From Rubellimicrobium rubrum (GTDB taxonomy: Bacteria; Pseudomonadota; Alphaproteobacteria; Rhodobacterales; Rhodobacteraceae), in NCBI RefSeq assembly GCF_006152115.1, contig NZ_VDFU01000026.1:1-59027 (forward strand): DNA of 59,027 bases. Direction: 5' to 3'. This document shows, piece by piece, positions 17,161 to 26,353 of this stretch (its first letter is position 1; each line of letters begins with the position of its first letter). The notes beneath the pieces were generated by a model. That model was not told the DNA's origin. It was given only the letters and a program-made list of their open reading frames with translations, and searched no databases. The position numbers were made by a program, and so were the translations under genes.

Positions 17161-20100
17161 ATGCCATTCCTCGACGTTCAGCTGACAAGCTGGTCTTTGG
17201 ACGTTGACAGTCCGGTCCTGAGGCGGCTACCGCGGCCTGCAGCCCTCCGCCACGCGGACTTCGAGGACAAGTTCGACCCTCTGACCGTCTTTTATGACTG
17301 CTTCTGGCTTGCGGACGGGCGTCGGATTGCCCTCCTCGGGCCTCCGCTGCTGAACTTGGATGCGGATCTGGACCTGAGAATCATATCCGTGCCGCACGAG
17401 ACGGTCTGCGAAGCCCGACGTATCCCAGGCTTCCATGTCGATACCATCTACGTGGACGTGCCCGACGGAACCACGGCGCTCCGGGTCTGCAGCCGGGTCG
17501 CGGAAGTGCATCTCGTCCCGCAGCCCAATCTTTGCCAATTGTTCCGTGACAGGCGGGTCATCACCACCCTGAGCAAGGACAACGAGCCCCTGTGGATCAG
17601 GGATTGGGCCACCTACCATCAGGAGGCGCACGGCTGCGACGGCGTTCTGATCTACGACAACGGTTCTACCGGATACTCGGTGCGGGAGATCCATGAGGCG
17701 CTTCGTTCCCTGAATGACGTCAAGGTCGTCGTGCTGGGATGGCCCTTCCGGTATGGGCTCTTCGATGGTCGGGTTCCGGTCAGTTATGACATCTGGGATT
17801 GGCATCCCTGCCAGAACGGCATGCTGGAGCATGCTCGACGCCGTTTCCTGGACACTGCCCGGAGCGTCCTCAACCTGGACGTGGACGAACTCGTCCTGAC
17901 CGAGAACGGTGACAGCGTCTTTTCGCTGGTGGAGGAGTCGGGCACCGGTCACATCCGTTTGGACGGCCTCTGGGTCGAGAACTTCCCGGTCCGTGAGCCG
18001 AGCGCCAGCGCGTCGCCACCGCGCCACAAGGATTTCTGCCATGTGAGGGCCGGCCGGAGGAACGGTTGCGAAGAGAAGTGGGCCGTCGTGCCCGGAAGAA
18101 CCCCCGAGGCTGCCCAGTGGGCCGTCCACGACATCCTGGGGATGTCGGCTTCGGAGCACCACCGCCGTGCCCAGCTCAGGCATTTCAAGGCCCTGAACAC
18201 GGACTGGGCAGCGGTGAGCCGTGCCGGCGATCGGACCAAGAGAACAGCCAGTTCACCGTCCGATCCGAACGCGTTCGAACTGGATGCCACCCTCCGAGAC
18301 CGGCTTGCCACAGTCTTCCCGGCGGACGCCGACCAAAGCGGGATCGCGCCCGATCCCCGGGCACACCGATCCGCCATAAGCTGGCGCCTGCGGGCTGGTA
18401 CGCTGTGGAGCTGCGGTCAGGTCGCCGAGGCGATCGAGGCGGTCCGGAAGGCCATCAGTCTTGATGAGGACGCTCCGGCGCTTCGCCTGTTCCTCGGCCA
18501 GATGCTCGAAGCGAGCGATCAGCCCGAGGAAGCCGAGCGTCAGAGAGCGATCGCTCGGAAATTGAGAGAGGCCGACGGCGCGTACCACTGTCAGATCGCC
18601 CGCCTGCATCTGGAGGAAAGGGACTTCGATCGTGCCGAGGCGGAGCTTCTTGCCTCACTGGCTCTCGAGCCGGATCTGCCGGCGGCTCATCTGCACTTGG
18701 CCCGGCTGCTGGACCGATCGGGACGGCGCGCCGAGGCGCTGATCGTCTTGGAGCGTTGCGTCGAGCGGGCTCCGGGGCACGCCTTGGGCCGGGCGGCTCT
18801 GGCGAGCCGGCTCATCGAGGACGGCCGATACCCGGATGCCCAGGGGCATGCTGCGCGTGCCGTCGAACTAAACCCAGCCAATCCGCACTACTACGCCGTT
18901 CATGGCGAGGCCCTGAGGCTCATGGGGCAGCTCGATGAGGCCGAGCGGGTCATCGAGACGGGTATCGCCCTGGATCGGTGGGCCGCACGGCGGCATGACT
19001 ATGGCCGGGAGGTCATCGACAGAGGGCCCGAGCCGATTGACCGCTGGGCCCAGGTATCTGTGCCCAACCTGCGGCACCAACTCGCCCACGTGTTCATTGA
19101 AAAGGGTCAGCTGGACCGGGCCGAGCGGGCGGCGCTGGATGCCACCGCATTGGGTCCGCCGTCGGTCAACGACCACATCTTGCTGGCGCGCATCCGCCTC
19201 CGCCAGGGGGCGAAAACGGCGGGCGACGACATGGAGGAGGCCCTCCGACTGGCGCGTCAGGAGTTCGACCGCCCATCGCACAACGAGAGCACTCGGCTGT
19301 TCATCCGGGAGCGGGAGGAGTACTCCGCTCTGGTCCTGTTGGATCTACTTCTCGAGAACCGGCTCCTCGCAGAGGCCGAGACGGTGCTGACGGAGGCGGA
19401 ACGGCGGCTTCGGGGATCTCCGGCTCTTGCGGAGCGGCGGGCGCTTCTTCTCGGGCAGTCGGGCGATGGGCCTGGGGCCACGGCCGTCCTCGAGGAGGCG
19501 ATCGGCACGCAGCCGGGCCATGCCGGTCTGCACGCCGCGTTGAGCAGGTCCTTGAAACGGACGGACATCGGGCGTGCCATCGAGGCCGCCAAGCGGGCGT
19601 GGGAGCTGGATCCGACGCGCGGCGAACACCCTATCGGGCTTGCTGAGCTGCTCGCCTTTGACGACCGGCTGGGCGAGGCCGAAGAGGTTCTCTCTCGGGC
19701 GAACGCCGTGATGCCGGACCATCCGGCCCTGAAGATGGCCTGGGCGCGAGTCCTGGAGAGAACGGGCGACAGGGCGGGAGCGATCTCCGCGGTCCGGGAA
19801 GCGATCGCGCTGGGTTCCCGTGACGCCTGGATCCTCAGTCACCTCGGTGGGCTGCTTGTCGACATCGGCGCCACCGATGAAGCGTTCGAAGCCCTGACCC
19901 ATGCAGACCGGACCGAGCCGGATAACGCGCTGACGTTGTATCGCCTGGGTCGGCTCCATGAGGTCCGGCGCGATCTTTCCGCAGCCGTCCAGTTCTACCG
20001 TCGCGCCGCCGCTCGGGCTGGTGATCAGGGCTGGATGTGGAGCCATCTAGGGGCGATCTTGCTGGAATTAGGCGAGATCGATGAAGGCACGGGCGCCTTG

Positions 20101-20382
20101 GAGCGGGCGCTGGAACTGGACCCCAACGACTGGCTTGGCCATTGCCGCTACGGGACGCTGATGCAGTCTCGGGGGGACATGGAAGCCTCGGTCCGGGCCA
20201 TCAGGACCGCCGTCAAGCTCAAGCCGGACCAGGCTTGGGTGTGGAGTCACCTGGGGCAGCTCCTGATGGAGCAGGGGCTCTGGCAGGAGGCGGAACGGGC
20301 GCTGGGGGAGGCGCTTTCGCTTGATCCTCAGGATCCGACCACGCAGGAACGCCTTGCGCGTCTCGGGGAGGTTCGAGGATGA
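17161..20382 (+). CDS. TPR-repeat glycosyltransferase (GT2/GT92-like N-terminal domain)
   Basis: A very large protein of 1073 residues. The first ~340 residues form a glycosyltransferase domain of the Glyco_tranf_2_4/GT92 type: KDNEPLWIRDWATYH, then GCDGVLIYDNGSTGYS, then the metal-binding DxD-like motif at D240-V-D242 in LNLDVDELVL, and RHKDFCHVRAGRR. From about residue 400 to the end lie roughly 18 tetratricopeptide-like units (repeated A/LG-x-LEL-xPDN-x-A patterns, e.g. LGAILLELGEIDEGTGALER and ALGEALSLDPQDP). There is no signal peptide or membrane helix, so it is probably cytoplasmic. It is reminiscent of TPR-containing OGT-like or processive modification enzymes, but the catalytic domain is not GT41. 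It opens a cluster with a TPR-sulfotransferase and two GT4 proteins, pointing to synthesis of a modified surface glycan. Confidence 0.8.
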   Translation: MPFLDVQLTSWSLDVDSPVLRRLPRPAALRHADFEDKFDPLTVFYDCFWLADGRRIALLGPPLLNLDADLDLRIISVPHETVCEARRIPGFHVDTIYVDVPDGTTALRVCSRVAEVHLVPQPNLCQLFRDRRVITTLSKDNEPLWIRDWATYHQEAHGCDGVLIYDNGSTGYSVREIHEALRSLNDVKVVVLGWPFRYGLFDGRVPVSYDIWDWHPCQNGMLEHARRRFLDTARSVLNLDVDELVLTENGDSVFSLVEESGTGHIRLDGLWVENFPVREPSASASPPRHKDFCHVRAGRRNGCEEKWAVVPGRTPEAAQWAVHDILGMSASEHHRRAQLRHFKALNTDWAAVSRAGDRTKRTASSPSDPNAFELDATLRDRLATVFPADADQSGIAPDPRAHRSAISWRLRAGTLWSCGQVAEAIEAVRKAISLDEDAPALRLFLGQMLEASDQPEEAERQRAIARKLREADGAYHCQIARLHLEERDFDRAEAELLASLALEPDLPAAHLHLARLLDRSGRRAEALIVLERCVERAPGHALGRAALASRLIEDGRYPDAQGHAARAVELNPANPHYYAVHGEALRLMGQLDEAERVIETGIALDRWAARRHDYGREVIDRGPEPIDRWAQVSVPNLRHQLAHVFIEKGQLDRAERAALDATALGPPSVNDHILLARIRLRQGAKTAGDDMEEALRLARQEFDRPSHNESTRLFIREREEYSALVLLDLLLENRLLAEAETVLTEAERRLRGSPALAERRALLLGQSGDGPGATAVLEEAIGTQPGHAGLHAALSRSLKRTDIGRAIEAAKRAWELDPTRGEHPIGLAELLAFDDRLGEAEEVLSRANAVMPDHPALKMAWARVLERTGDRAGAISAVREAIALGSRDAWILSHLGGLLVDIGATDEAFEALTHADRTEPDNALTLYRLGRLHEVRRDLSAAVQFYRRAAARAGDQGWMWSHLGAILLELGEIDEGTGALERALELDPNDWLGHCRYGTLMQSRGDMEASVRAIRTAVKLKPDQAWVWSHLGQLLMEQGLWQEAERALGEALSLDPQDPTTQERLARLGEVRG

Positions 20383-20670
20383 GAATAAAAGGTTCGTTGC
20401 GAGGCCGGCGGCATTGCGGACGGGCTATCCGCAGGCCGAAAGAAATGGCCGGAGCCTGGTCGGAGCCCGGACCCACTCCCCCGCGTGGGCAGGACCTTTG
20501 CGGAAGGTTTGAACCAGCCTCGGGAACATTCCTTGGGTGCTGAGGCTCCAGCTTCAATGCCATGGGTGGGTCTCGTGGACGGACGCCAGGTAGGAAGTTG
20601 GCCTGAGATGCAGGAATCCGCCACCCTGCGCTATGCCCGCTGGATAGAGAGGTCCGCAGGAACGCCCCGA

Positions 20671-21180
20671 TCAGCCTCCGTAAAGGCCGATACCGCGGGT
20701 GCCGCCTTCTTCGGAAGCACCAATCCTCCCTGGCGGGCCGGACGTGGCGAGGACCGCTCGCTCCGGTTCCGCGGCAAACGCTGCTGCAAGCGCCTCGATC
20801 TGCTCATCGCTCATGGGGAGCTCCGTCTCTGCAAGGAGCTCCACGACGGTTGTGAGGACATCCTCCTCCACGTCGCTGCCCAGTCCAAGGGTCCTGAGGC
20901 CCCGGATCAGGGCGGGCATCTGCGTCATCCGTTCCGGCGTGATGTAGGACAGCATCTGGCGCAAATGATGCTTGAGGGCGACCGCGGACTGGCTGCCCCG
21001 CGTGCGCAGCATCAGTTCGACCAAGGGATCGCTGGCCGGGCCCGACGCGTCGGGAGCGATGTTGCCGACGGGAGCCACGGTGCGACCCTGAGACGCGACA
21101 TATCCCGGCAGTGAGGCGAGCCCCAGCGACGCGACGGCGACCGTCGCGGTCCCGAGCAGCTTCTTCGACGTCTCGTCCAT
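20671..21180 (-). CDS. hypothetical exported or membrane-anchored protein
   Basis: A 169-residue product from the ATG at 21180, which has AGGAGGA upstream. An N-terminal hydrophobic segment (LLGTATVAVASLGLASLPGYVA) is a signal anchor or signal peptide. The middle is helical and acidic (EEDVLTTVVELLAETELPMSDEQIEALAAAFA). No family is recognised. It lies between the TPR-glycosyltransferase and TPR-sulfotransferase genes, on the strand of the latter. Confidence 0.65.
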   Translation of the reverse strand: MDETSKKLLGTATVAVASLGLASLPGYVASQGRTVAPVGNIAPDASGPASDPLVELMLRTRGSQSAVALKHHLRQMLSYITPERMTQMPALIRGLRTLGLGSDVEEDVLTTVVELLAETELPMSDEQIEALAAAFAAEPERAVLATSGPPGRIGASEEGGTRGIGLYGG

Positions 21181-21446
21181 TCCGGGTCCTCCTGAGGCGG
21201 AGATAGGACGACCGGAGACCGGCCCCAACCACCTCCTTCTACGGTCCAAGCCCTTGGTCCGTGGCGTCCTCGGTTCCTTCTTAGTTCCGCACCGATGCCG
21301 TGGCAACGTTTTCCGGGGCTTGGCCAGGGTCCGACCAGCCGTGCAGGGCATAGGCGCGATCCCGCCGACCTGGCGGGAAAACTTAGGGACAGGGCTCTAA
21401 CCGGCCGGGTCAGGACCGGCAGGACAGCCGGCCATGCTTGAGTGGT

Positions 21447-23042
21447 TTACGACAGGGCTTCCAGAACCATGGCGTCATATGCCGTGCCTTTGAATTCTCT
21501 AAGCACGTCCTCGATGTTCTCGATGACGCCATGGAGAGGAGGCGTGACCTTTCGCGTTGTAGGCAGGAGGGGTCTTGTCGGGGGTTCATCGAGGACCTTT
21601 GTGAAGGTCTCCTCGACCTCCGACGAAAACGCGCCGCCTGTGAACAGACGTTCATAGGTCAGGTGATGGTAGTTGTCGTAGCCGCTGAACCAGTCGTTGA
21701 AGATGGCCGTGGCGGATTGCAGGCGGTCCATCTCGAGCCGACAAGCGTCGATGTCGATGCGCAGCCTCTGCCGCCCTTCCTCCGAGGGAGATCCGCCCTC
21801 GCGATGCCAGACACCGCTTTTCTGGCTCAGCTTCAGCGAGCAGTAAAGCGCAAAGAGATTCTCGCGGACGAGGTGAACCACAGGCCATGACGCCTCTCGA
21901 ACGAAGTCGATAAGGGTGGGCGGCTCGTGTGGCAGGACGAAGCAGGTGTTCAGGTGGTGCCAGGAGTAATACTTCAGGTCCAGGATCGACGCCCCGGACG
22001 GGGAGACCGACTGGATGTGCTCGCAGTACCTCTGGAACAGCCTTCTCTGGTTATCGAGGGTCGGGACCGACAAGGACGGCTCGGCTGCGATCAGCGTGCG
22101 TCGGAAACCGAAGAAGTTGCCCCCGTAGGTGTCCTGCTCTGGTTCGTCATGGAACACCTCGCCGAAGAAATCCGTCTGCCACGCTGCGCTGACCGACTGG
22201 CCCAAGACCGTGCTGCCCGTGCGAGGGGCTGCCAGAACGATGCAGGCGGCCAGGGGTGCGGTCCGGCCTGACCGGGTGGCGGTCTCGAACCGCTTCGCCC
22301 GTCTGGTTGCAAGGCTCCGCCTTTCCGTCAGGGACGCCTTTCGCGAACGTGTGAGGCCGTCCCCGGGCGCCAAAGCCTCTGCCCGATCCAGCGCGACCTG
22401 AGCGCCGACGAGGTCGCCTGCTTCCGTGAGAACATGGCCGAGGTGGCTTTGAAGCCATGCGATCTCGGGGCCGAGTTCGGCGGCACGTCGGATATGCGCT
22501 AGGGCGCTCGCCTCATCTCCGATCCTCTGGAGCACTTCGCCGAGCCGGAACTGGTGCAGCGGCTCGACCGGTTCGAGCCGGATGGCCTTCACGAGGGCTG
22601 CCTTCGCTTCATCGAGGAGATTGCCGTCGGCCAAGCCCATGCCGATCTCGCTCCAAAGCCAGCCTTCGGGGGGAGCAAGCAGCGCGGCATGCCGAATCGA
22701 TCGGATGGCGTCGTGGGCGTGACCGCGGCGCAGGAGCAGTCTGCCCAGCCTAAGATGGATAATCGCACCGTCAGGCCAAAGCTCGATCGCATGCCGCAGG
22801 GCGTCTTCGGCTTCTCCAAGCGCGTTCGTCCCGTCCAGCAGGAGACTGCCGAGATGCAGCCAGCCCTCGACGAGGTCGGGCTGCAGCTCCACGGCACGCC
22901 GAGCGGACGCGACAGCCTTGGTCATGCGTCCTTGGCGATGATGGAGTTCGCTTAGCTGCTGATGGGCGGCGGCATTGCGCGGATTCGCCACAAGCTCCCG
23001 CTGCACGTCCATTTCTATCTGCATGTCATCGCTGCCGATCAT
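21447..23042 (-). CDS. TPR-repeat Stf0-type sulfotransferase
   Basis: A 531-residue fusion. Residues ~10-230 are six or so tetratricopeptide units (e.g. AVELQPDLVEGWLHLGSLLL, LHQFRLGEVLQRIGDEASAL). The C-terminal ~270 residues are a PAPS-dependent sulfotransferase: the 5'-phosphosulfate-binding loop PRTGSTVL lies near 273-280, followed by FFGEVFHDE, ILDLKYYSWHHLN, and VVHLVRENLFALYCSLKLSQKSG, which matches the 3'-phosphate-binding region of Stf0 enzymes. It likely transfers sulfate to a saccharide hydroxyl. The start at 23042 has GAGGGAG close by; an ATG at 23024 is an alternative. TPR-sulfotransferases in bacteria often neighbour glycosyltransferases, as here. Confidence 0.85.
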   Translation of the reverse strand: MIGSDDMQIEMDVQRELVANPRNAAAHQQLSELHHRQGRMTKAVASARRAVELQPDLVEGWLHLGSLLLDGTNALGEAEDALRHAIELWPDGAIIHLRLGRLLLRRGHAHDAIRSIRHAALLAPPEGWLWSEIGMGLADGNLLDEAKAALVKAIRLEPVEPLHQFRLGEVLQRIGDEASALAHIRRAAELGPEIAWLQSHLGHVLTEAGDLVGAQVALDRAEALAPGDGLTRSRKASLTERRSLATRRAKRFETATRSGRTAPLAACIVLAAPRTGSTVLGQSVSAAWQTDFFGEVFHDEPEQDTYGGNFFGFRRTLIAAEPSLSVPTLDNQRRLFQRYCEHIQSVSPSGASILDLKYYSWHHLNTCFVLPHEPPTLIDFVREASWPVVHLVRENLFALYCSLKLSQKSGVWHREGGSPSEEGRQRLRIDIDACRLEMDRLQSATAIFNDWFSGYDNYHHLTYERLFTGGAFSSEVEETFTKVLDEPPTRPLLPTTRKVTPPLHGVIENIEDVLREFKGTAYDAMVLEALS

Positions 23043-23602
23043 GTCTCCCTCTCGATGAGCCGGGTGTGCAGGGCGTGGACAGGACATCCATCAGCCGGCG
23101 AGAGCAGCGACCGGCCCCGGATGCTGCCGGCATGGAACGACCGTTCGCTGACAGTCGAAGGAGCGATGATCCAAGCCTGGCTCCAGTCCCGGTTCTTCAT
23201 GCTCGACCTTTCCGACGATAACTTGTGCGCAGATGGAGGCGGCACCAGACGGCCCGCGTCAACCGGCGCGAGATATGTCTCGGCGAACTCGGCGGACCAT
23301 AGCAGTCGACTGGCAAAGCGGGGACATACGTGACGCAGTAGCGAGCGCGATCTTGCCGGCTGCGACCAGTGCGAGCCGCCCCGACAGGAACGGGAACGCT
23401 CCGCACGTGCAATCTAAGGGCGACCAGTGTGCTGGGCCTGGCAACCATCCGGGGTCTTTGCTGGACCTCACCCCATGGTGAAGGCAAGCTGGCTCCGCGA
23501 TCGGAGCCTCCCGACTTGACGCGAGCCTAGCCCTCACCGTCAATGACGGGACCTCGCCAGGCCAAGGCCTCCGCCGAGCCGAACGCGTCCGAAGGAACAC
23601 GC
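23043..23602. other. divergent intergenic region between the sulfotransferase and first GT4 gene
   Basis: About 560 bases with no gene I can support. It probably holds divergent promoters for the TPR-sulfotransferase (minus) and the GT4 pair (plus). Confidence 0.4.
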
Positions 23603-26353
23603 ATGATCCAAGGTCAGAACGAAGCCTCGGCTTCGGTAAGCCCCTTTCGGCCCGCGTCGAACAGCATCTGCCTTGTCACCGGAGAACTCGCGGGCCCTGA
23701 CTACAATGGAGGGATCGGAACAGCGGTCCGTGGACTGGCCCTTGCCCTGGCTCGAGAAGGGTATCAGGTCGACATCCTTTATACCCGGGTCGAGCGGCGG
23801 ACCCCCTTCTGCTTTCGGGGAAGCTTCGAGGATCAGGTCGATCTGTTCCGCCAGAAGGGCATCCGCCTGATCTGCCTGTCCCATGATGGCGAATGGAACG
23901 ATTGGCTCGCCAAGTCCTATCAGGTCATGCTGCACCTTCAGGCGCGTCGATATGACTTGGTGTTCTTCAACGACATGCATGGGTCGGGATACTATTCCCA
24001 ACTCGCCCGCAAGACAGCCAGCCCCGACTTTGCAAGGACCCCCATGGTCGTCGTGGCCCACAGCGCCACGCAATGGGTCATGGAGATGAACCAGGACCCG
24101 ATCACCTCGGTCCAGGATGTCCGCCTTGTGGAAATCGAGCGGAGAAGCATCGAGCTGGCCGATGCGCTGATCTCTCCGAGTGCCTACATGCTGGACAGGT
24201 ACAAAGGATACGGCTGGACGTTGCCGGACAACACCGTCGTGCTCCCGAACCTGTTGCCAAAGGACAGTCGAAGTCGGCGGCCGGAGCTTCGGGCCTCTCC
24301 GGTGGATGAGATCGTGTTCTTTGGACGCCTGGAGCGCCGAAAGGGCCTGTGGCTGTTCTGCGAGGCGCTGAACCGCATCAAGCACGAGATGGGTGACCTG
24401 AAGGTCACCTTCTTGGGCAGGATGACGGAAGAGGAGGGGGAGTTGACCGGCTTTCCCGTGCTGAAACGTTCGGCAGGGTGGCCGTTCGAGGTGCAGATCC
24501 TCCACAACTTCGATCGGGAACAGGCCATCAACTACCTCAAGGCGGGTCGGAGGGTGGCCGTCATGCCGGCGGCGCAGGACAACAGCCCCTGCGCCATTCT
24601 TGAATGTCTGTACGAAGGGATCCCGTTCGTCGCATCGAGCGGCAGTGGCGGACAGGAGTTGATCGCCAAGGAGTGCTGGGCCAGCAACCTGTTCGAACCG
24701 ACCGTCGAGGGGCTGAGCCACACACTTCGGTCGATACGGCGTAACGGGGCCGCGACAGGGCTGCCCGCCACCGATCCGGATCAGAACGAGAGGATGATGA
24801 TGGACTGGCTGGAGCAGATCATCACGGCCAGCCGCCTCCCATCGCAGGATCGGGCGAGGCCGGGCGTTCGGGCCGACCGTCCTGAAGGTTCTGCCAGACG
24901 CCACCTCCTTCTCTTGGCGTCGGCGCGGGTTGACCCTGTCGAGACCGCGGCAAGCATTGAACGTGCACTGACCGGCACCTTGGGGGCCGTCGACGTCACC
25001 GTGTTGACCGATGATCCACCCGCCTTGATCGACCGTATCCCCGATCGGTTTTTAACCGGGGTGGTGACTGTCGCCGATGTGCGGATCTATCAGGAAGTGC
25101 TTCTCTCGTTCGCTTCGACATCCACGATCATTGGACTGAGCCATGCATCCCAGCCGATCACGCCGGACTGGCTGGAGAGAGCGGAACGCTGCTTTGGTGA
25201 CGTGCGCGACATCGTCGCGCTGACTGGACTGGCCGCGACAACTGCGGAAGCTCCGAGGGACCCTCGCCCGTACATCAGCGACGGTCCGGAAGGGCGGAAG
25301 GTCCGTGAGTTTCCTGTCGGTCACTCTCGCATCTTGTTTCCTTTGGCGTTGGACACGAACAGCGGCTTCATCGCAATTCGGCCCGAGGCCATTGCGATCG
25401 TCGGGGAGATAGGTCCTTTCGACGAGCGGTACGAACGGTTCAAGAGGATGCAGGATTGGGTGCACGAGATCGTCCTGCGGCTCGATGAGCAGGGCCATCG
25501 GTTCGAGATCCTTGCCGACTGTGCTCTCGACGGCGTTGCGGTCGACCAGCCGTCTCCGGTGTTCCGGCTTGGGCAGAGTGCGCGGTCGCTGATCGGATCG
25601 CGCCCGGGATACAGTCCGGGCAGCGAGCCTGCTCTCCTTGCGAGGCTCGCCGCAGAGACGATGGTCGCGTCCGAGAGGAGGCGATCGGCCGCAGACTGCC
25701 TGGGCTATCTGTCCGCGAAGCTGGCTCAACCGCTGGGAGATCCCACCCTCTACGCAACGGAGGAGGCAACGGCGCGGACCCTGATCGCCATGGCCCAGGC
25801 TTCGGGTCAGACCGAGCTTGCCCATGAACTCGCTGCCGAGCGCCTGATGCCCGAAGGAGAGGAGCCCCAGGTGCGGCGTCCGCTAGCGTCTTACCTGCGC
25901 CGAAGCACGAGAGAGATCCGGCTGTTCGACCTGGCCGCAGCCAATGCCTTCACGTCCATGAATCTGTCGCACGAGTGGTCGTTCAGGTTGTTCTCCGATA
26001 CCCGCGAGATCGAGGTTCACCCGAACACAAGCAGGGAAGGCCGGGCCGGAATGCTGTTCAGCGACGTCGACCTGACGGACATGGGCGCCCTGCTTGGCGG
26101 AGTGCGACTGGCGTCCCCGACATCGCGCCCGGTGCGCTTCCGGATCGACATGGTGGCTCTGGACGGGTCTTCTTACTTCGGCGTGGACCGTATCGCGCGA
26201 GCGAACGAGTCGCTCCGGATTGACGAAAGACTGCCACCGGACATCCTGACCCGCTGCACCATCAGCCTGTCCACGGAGATGGCTCATCCGGGCGATCAGG
26301 CCCAGGACGCCTGGGCACGCTGGACCGACCTCATGCTGACCGTGCAACGATGA
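23603..26353 (+). CDS. bimodular glycosyltransferase, GT4 family N-terminus with a second GT2-like module
   Basis: A 916-residue protein. The N-terminal half is a GT-B fold GT4 enzyme: ICLVTGELAGPDYNGGIGTAVRG is the glycine-rich acceptor-site start, EIVFFGRLERRKGLWLFCEA is the donor-domain opening, and SPCAILECLYEGIPFVASSG carries the family's EX7E-type region. Around residues 430-680 a second domain looks like a GT2 or nucleotide-sugar Rossmann fold without a clear DxD (RHLLLLASARVDPVETAASI, LSHASQPITPDWLERAE, DTNSGFIAIRPEAI). The last ~130 residues form a beta-rich region shared with the next gene. The ATG at 23603 has GAAGGA before it; an upstream ATG at 23543 is possible. It overlaps the next gene by four bases. 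Confidence 0.8.
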   Translation: MIQGQNEASASVSPFRPASNSICLVTGELAGPDYNGGIGTAVRGLALALAREGYQVDILYTRVERRTPFCFRGSFEDQVDLFRQKGIRLICLSHDGEWNDWLAKSYQVMLHLQARRYDLVFFNDMHGSGYYSQLARKTASPDFARTPMVVVAHSATQWVMEMNQDPITSVQDVRLVEIERRSIELADALISPSAYMLDRYKGYGWTLPDNTVVLPNLLPKDSRSRRPELRASPVDEIVFFGRLERRKGLWLFCEALNRIKHEMGDLKVTFLGRMTEEEGELTGFPVLKRSAGWPFEVQILHNFDREQAINYLKAGRRVAVMPAAQDNSPCAILECLYEGIPFVASSGSGGQELIAKECWASNLFEPTVEGLSHTLRSIRRNGAATGLPATDPDQNERMMMDWLEQIITASRLPSQDRARPGVRADRPEGSARRHLLLLASARVDPVETAASIERALTGTLGAVDVTVLTDDPPALIDRIPDRFLTGVVTVADVRIYQEVLLSFASTSTIIGLSHASQPITPDWLERAERCFGDVRDIVALTGLAATTAEAPRDPRPYISDGPEGRKVREFPVGHSRILFPLALDTNSGFIAIRPEAIAIVGEIGPFDERYERFKRMQDWVHEIVLRLDEQGHRFEILADCALDGVAVDQPSPVFRLGQSARSLIGSRPGYSPGSEPALLARLAAETMVASERRRSAADCLGYLSAKLAQPLGDPTLYATEEATARTLIAMAQASGQTELAHELAAERLMPEGEEPQVRRPLASYLRRSTREIRLFDLAAANAFTSMNLSHEWSFRLFSDTREIEVHPNTSREGRAGMLFSDVDLTDMGALLGGVRLASPTSRPVRFRIDMVALDGSSYFGVDRIARANESLRIDERLPPDILTRCTISLSTEMAHPGDQAQDAWARWTDLMLTVQR